A stretch of DNA of 64,000 nt, from positions 52,025,164 to 52,089,163 of the forward strand of contig NC_086373.1 in the NCBI RefSeq assembly GCF_036588685.1. Reading direction: 5' to 3'. Both the position numbers and the translations under genes were made by a program. The notes beneath the pieces are model-generated. The model had not been told where the DNA came from. It did no database searches and saw only the letters and a list, made by a program, of their open reading frames with translations. Every line of letters starts with the position of its first letter. The first letter of the stretch is position 1. This document shows, piece by piece, positions 37,601 through 52,500 of the stretch. Origin of the DNA: Mytilus trossulus (Eukaryota; Mollusca; Bivalvia; Mytilida; Mytilidae).

Positions 37601-40600
37601 TTTGTGTAGTGCATTTGAACCACTATTTCACGTTAGGTATAGGGTTTACGCCAAAAAAATAAAATTAGTTAAATCTCGCCACATTCTGTAAGTGCCTGTC
37701 CCAAGTCAGGAGTATGGACATCAAGGATGATCGTTTGTTGAAGTGATATATTTTATTTTTCGTTCATCATTTTGAACTTAAATACGACCTTTTGTTTTCT
37801 CGTATGAATTGTTTTACTCTAGTCATTTCGGGGCCTTCAATAGCTGACTATGGGATATTGGTTCTGATCGTTATTGAAGACCGAACAGTGAAATTTAGCT
37901 GCTAAATTTTGTGTCATTTTGGTCTTTTGTGGAGAGTTTTCTGAATGACAATAATACATCTTCTTAATTCAATATTAAAAGACGCTTTCACAAACACGTT
38001 GATTTGACATTCGACATTTTGATTGACATGTTTAACTAATAAATTAAGGTCAATAGAAAAGTAGAGACATCATGTCTATTGCGTACATCACATCTGGAAT
38101 AAAGTTTTCGAGAATTGGTTGCAATATAGCTTTGGCGTGAGGAAATATCTAATCATATTAGCTCACCAATAGCTTGATATACATTGATAAATGTAAATCG
38201 TTTGCGTAAGAAAATAGGAAAACGAGAATTCGTATCAAAAAAACAATATCAAAATTGGTACGACATATAGAATATTTGATTCATTTATCAATTGTTTGTT
38301 TTATTTAACCGTCGTTTATTATTTCGATATAATATATTTTTGCACAGTAGTTAACTTTTAAAATTGATTTTGTTTGAATTTAATTTGAACCGTGATTATT
38401 TCTACTCTTCTGTAGAGGTCTACAAACAAAAAGCATCATTTAAGTTGAAACAATTGGATTTAAGTTTAAAAAAAAATGGATATCCTAACTTTATGTAGCG
38501 GAAGACCGTATATGTTTCCATTTTCGAAGACACGATCCCTAACATCGTTTCTTATCACTTTAGAGAGCACTTGTTAAACGATAGTAATTGATTTTTCTAG
38601 CTGCGTGAAGCATCATAGTTCACCCCGAAATTTCAACTTTTACTCATACATGTGTTTTGATTTTACTTTTTTTTTAACTTATAAATGCCTATGTGTGAAA
38701 AAAACTTCAGTCGGGTATCCAGATTCAAATTTGTCACAACTTGGAAGCTATCATCTGTATTTATCGATTATCTACCTGAATTCTTTATCTCAGAGACTAC
38801 TGGTCCTGTTTTGATCAATGTCTTAACATTTTGTCAACGCCGAAACAAAATATGTCAGCTAGAATAACACGAAAAAAACATTTTGATTATTTCAGTTTCA
38901 AATATCTTTCTGATCAAACCATCTGTTGTAACTCAATAGCTGTTTTACCTTATCTCAAAATAATTTTAGCAAGCTTTTAGTTTACAGTTTTAATATGGAA
39001 GAAAAATTCTGAACTTTCAACATGCATACAGTGCCGGTACTAATGAAATAATATATACATAAAAAATGAATTTCACGTCTTCATCAAATTTAAAATGGTA
39101 CTTAAAGCAGACATTTAGCTTTATCTTCATCATAATTATGTGTTCAAGTTACTGGTAATATTATAGATTAAACAGATACTTTTTAAGATCAGTAAACAAA
39201 TTCATTATATATTAAAAAGAGACTTTTAAGATCAGTAAACAAATTAATTATAGATTAAGCAGAGACTTTTTGAGATCAGTAAACAAATTCATAAAAATAT
39301 GGTTTATAAAAATCTAAAGTTACTGCGCTTTAAATTGTTGTTTTTCTTCTTCAGATTATTACAGATTTACGCTAAAGTATAAACACTTGATTTATACGGA
39401 GAACATTATTGAGTTTTATCATTGCGAACGTTTTAATACGTAAGTGAATCTGTGAAAAAGGGTTTTGAATGTTTAACTGTATTTTGCTTAAATTATCATG
39501 ATTAGGTAAGAAGAGTATTTAAACACAAATTTATAACACCCAATTTTTAAACCACCTGGTTTTTGTTACATAAGACAGGTAACATAGAAAACGGCACTTA
39601 ACCAAGCGATATAATATCACAGCACAAAACAAAAGACAAATATGATCAAAAAATTTCACACCCGTGGTATAATCAAAATACATTCAAGTTTCATACATTA
39701 TTTATTTGATAATATTACAATGGATCATAAGGAAATGTACCTTTTGTTTACAATTTACGGGTAAGCGCTCTATTCATGACATCACACATAACTTTATGCC
39801 TAGGAAACTGAGACGCAGACTTTGATAAATTAAATGACAATAGCAATCAAAACCAAGGGATAAACAAGGACTCACAAAATCAAAGGACATTTACATCAAC
39901 AGTTAAAAATTAGGAATAAGAAACAACACGAACTCCATTAAAAAACGGAACTTAGTTGAAAAACTTGTGTCTAATCCATTTGCTTTCACCAATAAAATAT
40001 GTTTAAACTAACAGTTATGAATGATAATTTAGGAATAACACTAACTCCAGTAAAAACCGGTAGTGAAATCAGGTGCTCTGGAAGGGTAAGCATTTCCTGT
40101 ACCGTATACGGTACCCGTCGTGTTATTTACTTGTTCAGTACGGTAATGTTGGAAGGTTATTATGACTGAGGAAGAATATCAAATATGATTTCTGATACAC
40201 TTTTGTCATAATGGCCAATCAGCTCATGATGGCGACCGTAAAATTTCTTCAGGGATGACCTTAGTTTGATTGATTCATAGCCCAGTCTTAGCAATTTTTG
40301 AGAAAGTAGTATTCCTGGTTCAACAAAATCAATGTACTTTGAGGTAGCTTTAGAGTAACGTATCAATTGAGACATATATACTCCATATGCTGGTGTCGCT
40401 GGAAGGTTGCTATCATAATCAGATATACATTATATTTCACATCAATTTTGTAAAACGAGATAATAATTATTGTTAACGCATGTGCGTTATGGTTTCAGGC
40501 CACAAACTCAATATATAAATGCCTCTTTTCTTGCATTTCCTTAGAAAATTAAAATTTGAATTATGTCAGATGTCATGTTAAAGACGTGAATACCTATATT

Positions 40601-43488
40601 TAAACAGCTATAAATATTTAATTTATTATATATATTTCCAAACAAGTCGATGTTTAACCATAATTCATTGAAATATTGTTTAAAACGTCCAAATGAGAAA
40701 TATTTGATAGAAATATGAATTATGCTACTGCCTGATTGAACTTACTCCTTTTCATTGATTTTTAGGACTTGAAACATTGAGTGGATATGTCGAAAAGCTA
40801 AATCTGTCATCACAATGTTTGTCATAAGGTTTAACATATCTGATTTGAATATTTTGTGTGTCGAAACCTGCGCTCTATGTTTCCTAGAACTAAATTTGGT
40901 AGAATTTCAGACGCTTTTGGCAAATATCATCAAAATCCCTACTTTTGTCCTACATTATATTTGATTTTAAACTAGAATCATATTCAAAACAGTGTGGTCC
41001 TGGCCATTGATTGACGACCTCAACTATCCCATTGACTGGGACAGATTAGGTGAACGTTCAACTGTAACGACCATTGCTCACTTCTTACTTATTATAGAAT
41101 TTAAACTGTGGGGTCACCAAAGGTTCTTAACGCCTTTAATAATAAGATAAATAGTAAAATTATTCAGGAATAACCTTTATGTTTTGATTTGTATTATTGA
41201 TATACATCAACACATCGTATTATTCCGGATTCGTTTTTTCGAATTGCTTTATTTAGGTGTTGAAAACCTTTGGTGACCCTACAGATTCAGTGTCGTTAAC
41301 AAGTACATAGTGAGCAGTGATTGTTACCGACAAACGTTCACCTAATCTGTCCCAGTCAATGGGATAATTTAGGTCGTCAATCAATGGCCAGGACCACACT
41401 GTTTTAAATATGATTCTATAAACACTTTACAGAAAAAGCGGCAAACGATTGGTTTTCAGTTTATTACGTGTCTTATCGTCAATGAGGGAATGCCGAACTC
41501 CTTTGCATTATTTCTGAATATTTGTTGTAAACAAAATAAGTCCATGTATAATGTAAAAGGTACACAAATTATGGATACACACTTTGTTCTTTATATAATC
41601 TTAAGAAGGCGATTTTTTTCAATGCTTTAATAATTCTCACTGCTGATAAATCATAGATATTAGTGTCAAATAAAACTTTGCTATAAAAGATTATATCAAA
41701 ATGTTGACGACATTGACAGAATGCTATGTTTCAAGTTCGTAAGTTTCGTCACATGCAATTGAATTTGATCGAAATGAAATAAAACATTGAACAATTTGTG
41801 TACTTTACTGTACAAATATTTTCTATTGTGTATTTCTAAGCTCAATTTGATTATTAGCACGGTCAGGTCTAGATGTAGTGATATTAATGTATTGCATAGA
41901 TTTGACATTCTTAGGGTTCACAGAGCTAAATGTAAGAAAGTCAAACTAGCTGTAATTTATTAATTAATTCATTCATATGATTCTTTGTCAATCTCCTATT
42001 GCGTTTTCCTTTTACTTTTCTAAATATTAAAGCAACGTAAAAACAAATGTGGCAGATATTAAATGTGGACTTTGCCAAAAAGTATAAACTCAGTTTTGAA
42101 ACAATTATTTCTTTTTTTTATCATATGATTTTACATATAATATAAAAGGTTGGTTTCAAAATTGATCGTAATGTTTGATAGGTTTCTACCATATATTTGC
42201 ATCAATTCTTTTAGACGACTTCATTCATAAGTCGTTGTCCTCAAATGGAACATTTTTATCATTTTTTTTAATGTATGCTTATTATTTAAATAATTCCATA
42301 GGTGGATATAAAAATTGACCACCAAGGATAAGAAAAAATTTTTGATGTCAAATCTATTGGAGTTATTACCAATAACGACGTTTTTTCCCCTATTTTAGCC
42401 TTTTTACCTTATATCTTGAAAATTTTAATGCATACATTTTAGACGGAAAGACGATTATCATTTTTTTCTATAATCTTTAAAACTATGTATTGTAAAGGGA
42501 TCAATGGAAACCATTAAAAAACAAATTGATCCGGAAGATAAGATTTACAAGCAGGTAAAATGTCGTCCAAGTAGTTTGCTGCCTCTTTATAAAAAGAGTG
42601 ACCGTTAATGTTCCTCCTTATATTTGTTTGTTTTGGTCAACGACAAAGAAGATTAAGTGGAACTGTATACATGGATAAATGAACAGCAATACAAGATTAT
42701 TTTAACGAACGCAGATTTTTTTCGCATGCTGTATTATAGTTTAAATATTTAATAGTGTCTCTTTTTTGAAAATGCACAGAGATTTATGTAATGAGCGACA
42801 TATGCTATTGAGAGTCTAAAGTTTGTATCATTTCTACTTCTAGGAAGGTTGCCTAGTTCCTTTTGGCTGATATTTTTTTTTTAAATGAAGCAAATCTAAA
42901 GACAATGAAAGATCTCATATAAGTGCACGGTCTATATTAATGCTATACATATCATGGTATTGGAGGTTTTTTTTTTATCTATTGACAGATAATAATTTTT
43001 TCATATTGAAGACCTAATTTATATTTTTTATATTATTTTTTTAAGACATTAAATACATTTATTGAACATCACCTGTATATAATTTTACCTTTTCTTACCC
43101 AGGAAAGTATACACATGGGGCACTGTGATCAATCGTCCGGAGATAAACGGTGGACTCTATAATAAAACTCTATTCTAGCACATACATAATACATTCATAT
43201 TCATTCTACAGAACGAAATTGCGTTTCAAACAATCTAAAATTCTTAATAATATAACATACACCAAATGATGTGTAATGTTCTAAATAAGAAAAGAAAGTA
43301 AGCAGAAAATTGATAAGTCACTTATTTATGTATAATATAAAAAAGAAGATGTGGTATGATTGCCAATGAGACAACTATCCACAAAAAATCAAAATGACAC
43401 AAACATTAACAACTATAGGTCACTGCACGGCGCATTAAATACAAGAATATTCGTTGAAGTAATAACATTTTTGGAATCACTTAATCTA

Positions 43489-43566
<78 letters not shown>

Positions 43567-46500
43567 TGATATCATGAATAAGGAAAACAGTATTTAATAG
43601 GAGATTGATTAAAAACTAAATCAAAATTACATGCAAAATCTGATGGAATAAACATGGACTCCACTGATGTTAATGTCTTCGTCTATGCATTTATTAATTA
43701 GATCTGTCTGCAAATAAATATATTGTTTTGATTTACAGGAATCAGTGCCCCCTCTCTTTAAAACATTGCTTATCAAATGATATGGTAACTTAATACATGT
43801 ACATATGATAGGTTTTTGCTTCCGTTCAGTAAATCATGTTCAACTTACTGAATGACTGTCACACTGTAAAATATTTCATAGAATTCTAAAGTCTTTGTCA
43901 TGTTTATGTCTTCTCATGATTAGATAAATTTGGTTTTAGTTTTTTTTTGGCATTTTGTATTCATAAAACAAACGAATAATTTATTAATTAAAATTGCTTG
44001 CTGAACGTCAAAGCGGCAAATATTCAGTGCATATCCTGGGCGAGTCCAATACATGCAAAAAATAAGTTCTTTTCTGCAAGGGAAACCCACCAGGTTGACG
44101 GGCTAGTAACTTTTGACTTCCACTAGAAATAAAATCTATCTTGAATATATAGGGACATACATTTTCTCTTATAATATGCACAATACAGACCCCTCACATA
44201 GTGCAAATTATTTTAACGTGCAGGTAGCTTGGTGCTATCCCTATGCGAGGCATTTGATTTGAAGTACCGATTTGGTCTAGACCTGTTTTCCTATAAAACA
44301 ATCAGTTCAGCTAAACGCTCTACCCACTTTATCTGGTTGTACTGCAGGTTTGAAAAAGTACTTAAATTACCGTTTTTCTATATCCCAGTACACCGTTTGT
44401 AGACACATGAAATAAAATAACTTTCGATATTATAGCAGTATAAAACAATGTAAATTGTATTTTTTAAATGATTATGTATCTTCATACATGATTAACGTAT
44501 ATTACAATTTAACAAATTATTATAGTATGCATTTATTAACCACTATGCGAATCAACATGTAACAACTAGGAATGAGACTCAGACAATACAACTATTCTGG
44601 TACCTTATTTAAAATAAAAGTCAGTTGAGAATAATACGAGTATGTGTCTTTATTCGTGTCGGGTACTGAAAAATGTATTTAGTTTGAAATATTTTAGAAA
44701 TTATAATATCTTTCATTCGTGTTTAGATGTAAAACTTGTACAAGTAGGCAGACGTGTAGATGGGATCCAAACTTGTTTGCATGCAGTCATTTTGGCGGTA
44801 CTATAACAGTAGGTTTATATAAAATAATTGTACCAAAACAGAAACAGAGCAACACAGAGCAGTAAAAACATGTCATATTGAAATGACAAGTATATTTAAG
44901 ATTAGTTATAACTTCTCTAAAAATATACATGGACTTGTCACAAATACTATTCTAAAAAAATCGGTTGTCTATAGCTAGTTCCCCAGAAAGATGAAGACTT
45001 ATTTGACTAAATCAGTTTTACTTTAGAACAATTTGAAAACAAAAATCCCAATTTTTTAACAGATTATAGTATATAGTTTTTGAGAAAACCAGTTTTTGAT
45101 ATTTCCGTAATAGAACTTTTTTCTAAAAACGTTACTGTTCTTAAACTCTTGATTATTGCATATATGTTTGTGCTTATCGCGGCATCTCAGTCTTATATAT
45201 AGGAATAAGTATGGTAATGTTTTTGGTTTCAATGGATGTTTAATCTGGCTGTCGAACTCAATGATTTTTGTTTTATCAGTAAACTCACATCTAGCCCTTG
45301 GACACTATGTGAGTCATTAGTATTATAAGTGATAAGAAAACTTGCACACTTGTATTCATATGATTGAGACTTTCAACCGTTAATTTTAAGATACTTGTTT
45401 TGTCGAAAAAGGTGCATTAGTTTTAGAAACAATTTTAACTGATTTATTTTAAAGTAGGTAAGCATTTGATCTTTAATTATCTTTGATGGAGTGCATTGTC
45501 TAAAGAAAAAAAACATTGTTTTTAACATCAAGTTTACGAAAGGGTCTTCCTCAATTTCATTTTTTTTTTGTTCCAACAATGAATTTCTCACTTATAAAAT
45601 TCAAGCCTTTCAAAATTATCTTAATATTATACATGTTATAGATATCTTAACAAAGTGTTATAAGTATGTTTTGAACACTTTATTGCATTAAGATCATTTG
45701 TAATATTTATGAAATAGAGCTTAGGGAGTTGTCATCTTTGACCTCAAATAAACATTACACACGTAGTTGTTAGATATAAAAAAAAAAACTCATCATAGAT
45801 AAAAAATTTCTATAGAAATAGATGGTAAACATGTTGATGATTTGTTTTTAACATTGTGTTTTACAGAAAGAAGAGCATTGTCCAAGAGTCGGAAACATAT
45901 TCCCTTCTATGTTGCATTCAAACTTTTCTAGTAATATAACGATTGACGTGGAAAACTTTAAAAATGTAAGAATACTTCATATAATCATAAAATGGAACAA
46001 AACTCTGATAAAAGACAAGAAAAAAAAGTTTGTAAAAATATAAGGAGACATTGGCTTGAACCTTTTCAACAATCAAATACCAAATGACAATACAAAGTTT
46101 TTCAAATTAAGAAAGGTAACATCTCTTAAAAGAAAAGATCATTTGTTTTCAATTTATTTAAGTTATGTTTCGTTTAATTTTATAGGGATTGCAAATTTAT
46201 TCTTAAAAGTCTGATTATCAAAATGGTTTAAAGATTCAATCTTAAAAGATTAAGCTGGCTGAATATTTGCATTTTATACGGGAGAAGCCATTGCTTGAAA
46301 GAGGACTGTGTTTATGATAAACCATACAAATAAATTGATTTTATGATTCAAATACTTTAGTAAGCAAAATATATCAAATGTCAAAATGATACTTTCATAT
46401 TTAAAAGAAAATTGAGTATAGCAGAACACAAATTTAAAATTTGATTTTTTTGGATGATTTCAAAAGAACCATTGCCTGATTTTCGCAAACACTTGGTGCT

Positions 46501-49500
46501 TAGATGACCTATTAACTAAATGCATATATTCTATGATAGGCTTACTTTTCGATAGTAAATTATGTTGCTGAAGGACTGTTCTTATCAATATACGTATACT
46601 TAATGATATATGAATCGAGAATATTCCGTATTGTATTGCTTACTTAAAACAATGATGGTCTTTATCATGTTAATGGCATGTACTTCACGATTAAATATAT
46701 TTGATTGAATACTGCATTTTGTATTAATGAAACAAACAAATAATGAATTAATTTAAGGTTCTTTTCTGCAAAGGGGGAGCGACCAGGTGGACGGACTAGT
46801 AATTTGGAATTCTACTAGAAATAATATAATGTTGAATAGGGGCATATATTTCATTTTATCATATGCACAATACTGACCCCTCACAGATTTCAAATTATTT
46901 TCAACGTGCATGTAGCTTAATAAATCCCTATACGAAGCTTTAGATTAAAATACCGATTTAGTCTAGACCTGTCTGCCTATAATACAATCCGTTCAGCTAA
47001 ACGCTCTCCCACTTCAACTGGTTCTACTACATGTTTGAACAGTACTAAAATTACCGAATTTAGGTATCCCAGTAAACAGTTTGTGGTCAAACTAAATATA
47101 ATAAATATCGATAATATAGAAGAATGAAATAATGAATAATTTATTCTTAAATGATTATGACAAATCCAAAAAGAAATGCATACATTTTTCCTATTCTTCT
47201 TATTGCAATCAAACTACAAATGTGCATATTTGTTTTGACTAAGTTAAAAAAAAGTACGATTTCTTTTAAAATTACTCATTTAAACATCATCGGTCAACCA
47301 TGGTATTCTTGACAATGTCAGTATAATAAAATTAATACAGTAAAACTACCGTAGTATAGGTGAAAGTCGTTCGTCATAAAAACCATGCTTGATATTTGGT
47401 ATCGTTAGGATCATGCACTAATATTTAACGTTCCACAATCCTATACCTTATATTGATTATGCTTATGTTCGTATATTCTAAGTGGCTTAATATGCAAATT
47501 TATTTAAATTTTTTTTTTTTAAATATTTGTATATTGTATAATGATAAAACTGGGTTACACGATGACAATGGGTCTCAATGTTTCACTTTTCTTCTTTTGT
47601 TTTAGGTTACTGGTATAACATTATCAAACTTTGAATGTGAAGTAAACCAGGTATCCGACGACGAAAAATTGTTTAGAGCTAGATTGCATGACGATATGAC
47701 TTTTGTTTCGTGCATTGGAGTAAATGTAATTAGGAATTTTAAAAATGATTAAATGAGCTAGTCACATTATATATATTTTTTTTAAAACTGAAAACTTTTA
47801 AACAATGTTTCATGAAATATTTTACACGAATCCAAAAACTTATCATAATATAAATAACGAATTTGATAAAGATTGATCTATATGTATATGACCTGAGAGT
47901 TAAAGATTTGAAATGCAGACACATTTAATTTTCAAGAAGACTTATAGTTAGGGGTGTGAAGAACATAAAATAAGTCTCAGTTGAAACGTGTATAAGTTCA
48001 AGGCAAATTTAAGTTCAAATTATGCCGCGCAACTGTTCTTCCTTTGCAAAAAGCAGTACATAAGAAAATTTAAATTTTCCGTTCCAGGATATGATTTTGT
48101 TTTTAACTTTCATGGTAGAAAAAAGTCACAGTTTTAGCTTTTAAAAGAGTTACTATTGGAAATTGCATCTTCAATGTTAACGGAAATGCAACTTAGAGGT
48201 CTTGTTTATTGTTTTGCCTTTGGTTTTTTGTCTCAGTGACATCCTTGTTTATCTTTGGCAAGAACATCGTGAATATTTCGTTTAAACGGTTAAATATTCA
48301 TGATATCGAACATATATTTGCGACATACATTTTTTTCTTCAAACGCTTCAATAATTCGTCGAGAATAAATATTCAAAAGGTACATTTGTAGTTAGCTATG
48401 TACGTTTTAGACTTACATTCAGTGTATGGGATATGTATTGATTTTGTCAATTATACGTTACAAAATTGTTTTGAATATACATAACGTACAGGTCTTCGTT
48501 TGTAACAATTTATTCAATTTATTCATTTCCAGTACATATGGACTAATAATCTCATTTCATGTGATTGTTACAATTTTGGCTTCTACGAAGAAAATATAAT
48601 TGAAATCCGTATTTGTACCGGTATATGCTTTATAGCACATTATAGACAAAAGACAAACAGTTGTGCAGCATGTTATCAACATGTATTTGCCTTCAACTTA
48701 AACGAAATACAGTAAAGTAAATTCTACATTGTTTGGGAAGAAAGAAAGGGCTGTGGGATAACTCTGAAAACCACTTATTAAAAAAGCTAACATAAACGAA
48801 ACTATTGATTGATTATACAATTTAATACATGTACACTTTACATAAGCTCGATTCTTGTTTCTTTTTTTTTTTTTTTTTTTTTATTAACCTAATTTTAATC
48901 AGGAAAAGGAATTAAATAGATTCAACTTTTAATATAACCTTTTATGTATATTTATTGCTTATTTTCATATATGTATTTTGTTTATTATTTTAAGCTTGAC
49001 GAGGCATCCACACCCTACACGATTAGGTTGAAATATAACGGAACATTTTACGTCGACAATGAAGCAAAATTGACAGGTAAGTAAAAAGTTCGATCTTAGT
49101 TAATGTTGAAAATTCCTAAACACATTTATCTTTTCGATCTATGAGTTTAACTGTTCCTCTGGTATCTTTCGTCACTCTTTTTCAATAGTGTATTAATCAC
49201 AGCCAGTTTCGCATATACTTTTATTAATCCTTAGGAAACAGATGTGAACATTTCAGTCATTTATACAGGATATTCCCAGACAGTAGTCGGTGATGATTTC
49301 AGCTCGCCAATTGTGAACTTTCTATTTCTATGATGCACCATTCCAGCAGCACCTTCATATGGAGTATTTATCTCCCAGATGATACCATATTTCAGGGCCT
49401 TTATTTCCAATAATGATTTCCCTGGTAGAATTTTTCTGAAAGAGTGTTGAAGTTAGAATAATCGTTTCGTTATTTATTACACCAGTTGGTTGACCGTTAT

Positions 49501-52500
49501 GGAATATACGTTTTACAGTGAAAGCGGGTATGATCCAAATATCGTTCATTTTCTCATATGCGACCTATCAATAAGATTTATATTAACGGTATTTTTCTAA
49601 CATGAGCAACACGCCGGTTGTCACATGTAGGGCAGGATTAGCTGACCAATTCGAAACACTTAAGATTACTCCTCGTGTTTGTAAGGTTCGTGTTGCTCAG
49701 TCTTATATCATGCGTTGTGTAAACAATTTATTTGTCTGTTTGTCTTTTTCCTATTTAGTCATGCGTTGTCAGTTTATTTTCGACTTATGAGTTGGAATGT
49801 CCCTCTGATTTCTTTTGCCTGGCATTTGCATTTAAATCTTAGATTAACACCACATTGTCTGATTTTCTAATCAAATGATTGAAATATAATTTTGCTATTG
49901 GAACAACAGTGGCGACTTTAATCTCATTGACCAATTTAATTATATATACATGTACATGTATATTGCGCTTATTTGCTCTATTTCCTTTCGTCATTCTTGT
50001 CTAATGATGTCGTCGTTTTTCTCATCTTACTGTCTGCTCTAAATATTCTCCCTATTTTCCGGTGATGTGCTTTATGACAATTATGTATTTCTTAGCTAAG
50101 CTTAAAAAGATGTATCATACTTATGACCTTATTGTAGAAATTTCGTTTTTTTCAGTTCCGAAAACTCATAAATCGCTGAAAAATTAAATAAAACGGTCCA
50201 GTCTTTTTGGTGTTCCAATATTGGTTTAATTCTCCTTGTTTCATGTCATGGTTTTTGTTATATATATATGGTTTATTCTAACATGACGTCCTTCAAACGC
50301 TCTGAGTACACACCCGTGGTAAAATATGAATATATTGCATTGGCTGTTCCGATCGTACTCCCACGTCATATGTTTTTTTATGAATGAAGTACCCGACGTC
50401 ATAGAATGATGACGTTATAATTTTAGCATTTTACGGGAAAATACACGCTTCTGATAACGAAAATCATCACAACAAGGAAACGTCAACAAACGATGCTAAA
50501 ATGTGGTATACGCCCATTTTTTTATACACAGAAGACATATAAGTTAATTATCATTTAAATTCATCCAAATCTATCTAAATAAGTTTTGTGAATAGTTTGA
50601 GCATGTCACTTTTTCTGTTTGCTCCGTTCTTTTACGCCAATCTAAAAGTGAGTTAATTTGTGAGAACGGCAAATAATGGCCTCCACCTAGAGCGCTTCGA
50701 TTCAAAACAATTGCCGTATTTGTCCTATTAGAATCGAAATAATTCATGGGGGCTTGAATATATCTAGATTTTACCACGGGTTGTCCCTTTATGCCAATAT
50801 TTTACCCCTCGCTATCGCTCAGGGTAAAATATTTGTCATAAAGGGCCAACCCGTGGTAAAATAACGATATATTCAAGCCCCCATGAATTATTTCTTAATT
50901 AATACATTTGAAGTCTATGTTAATCAAGTGGCATTTGCATGGACGTATTGGAACTGATGATAAAGTTTCCGAAAGATCCTTTGTCAAGACTGCAAGACTT
51001 TGTATCACATTTATGCATAATATACTTAACAAACACTGGAACTATATCCATTATATAGGCTGTTTTTTCATAGAAACTAATACAATTGTATTTTGAACAT
51101 CTTAATTCTTCTTATAGTTTATTCATGCAGTGGGCTTTTAAATGACAAGGAGAGTTGTGGAGAGTGTCAATATTGGATAAAACAAGGTTATCACTGCCAG
51201 TGGTGCGATTCATATCCAAAATGTTATCATTTTACGTCTGACACGCGCACGTGTACGCAATTTCATTCGAAGCCAAACTGTAAGCCAGTTGTTAAACAGG
51301 TATTGAATTTTACACTAGTAATTTTGGGGCCCTTTATAGCTTGTTGTTCGGTGTGAGCCAAGGCTCCGTGTTGAAGGCCGTACTTTAACCTATAATGGTT
51401 TACTTTTTAAATTGTTATTTGGATGGAGCGTTGTCTCATTGGCACTCACACCACATCTTCCTATATATATCTATTGTATATTTTTATTTAAACATCATAA
51501 TGTTTGGATATTGTGTTGGTTGTTATATAGTTATTAGACTCAAGTTACACGATTAACACGCATTGAAGTTTTTTTTTATATATCAGATCAAAAATGCGAC
51601 AAATTTAAAAAAAAAAAAAAACTGGTAGCTGAGATATAACAATTAAAACAAAACAACATCTTTTTTGGCACATTGCATTAAATATGACAAAGACATGACC
51701 CATCAGGTAAGCATTATTTTTTGTGTTAGTGTCAGTTTAGGTCAAAAGCTTAATAATCCGTTAACAGTTTGCAACGTTATTTACTTTGATCGCCACTTAT
51801 TATCTAGAATTTGCTTGTGTCACTTTTATCGTTGGCAACTTGGTTGTAAAACAATTTAGATTTTGTGTGGCAACCAAAGGTTCTCAATCGTTTAGGTCCA
51901 AAAAATGCAACAAAACAACATTTGCTGACGTTTAAAATGTGCTGATTTTGAAGCCTATACGATATTTGTTTTACCTAGGAGTAAGGTTTTTTAAACAGAT
52001 CAATTCAAGAACAAAATGAAAAATGACCCTATCTGATATTTTATGGTAATATTAAAAATGAAATTCTGGGCCATATTTGTCCTGAAGTGAACCAATGACA
52101 CCTTTATCTTATTATTTTTTTTTCAAATGAACAGTCATATCGACAGTTATACCTCAACTAGATATACTATAATGTGGTATGAGTGCCAATGAGACCACTC
52201 TCTATCCAAGTCATAATTTGTAAATTTGAACAATTATATACCAAATCATGGCCTTTATCACGGAGCAAAGACTGTATATGTTAAACCAATTTTCAAACTT
52301 CAGGTTTGAGAGATAGTCATAATTCTTCATAATAAGTTATTTGAATGATTTTCTCAATACTTATTTATATGTGTACGAATTAGAAGATAGATATATAAGA
52401 ACTAATCAGAGTACATATATTCTTTGGTTGTTGTTTTTGTATCAACTGGTATATAAACTAAATACTAATGCCAAATATAAACAATGCAACTAAATTCTAA

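Noticed and set aside
39160..39290. CRISPR-like array
   Set aside because: Three adjacent 44-bp units with no spacers in eukaryotic intronic DNA; an ordinary tandem repeat.
43360..43569. Open frame ending in a Leu-Ser repeat
   Set aside because: It is made of a family B repeat and a (CT)n microsatellite.
43739..43784. Extra plexin exon between exons 7 and 8
   Set aside because: Including it breaks the reading frame; exon 7 joins exon 8 directly in phase and gives a canonical PSI. Kept only as a possible alternative cassette.
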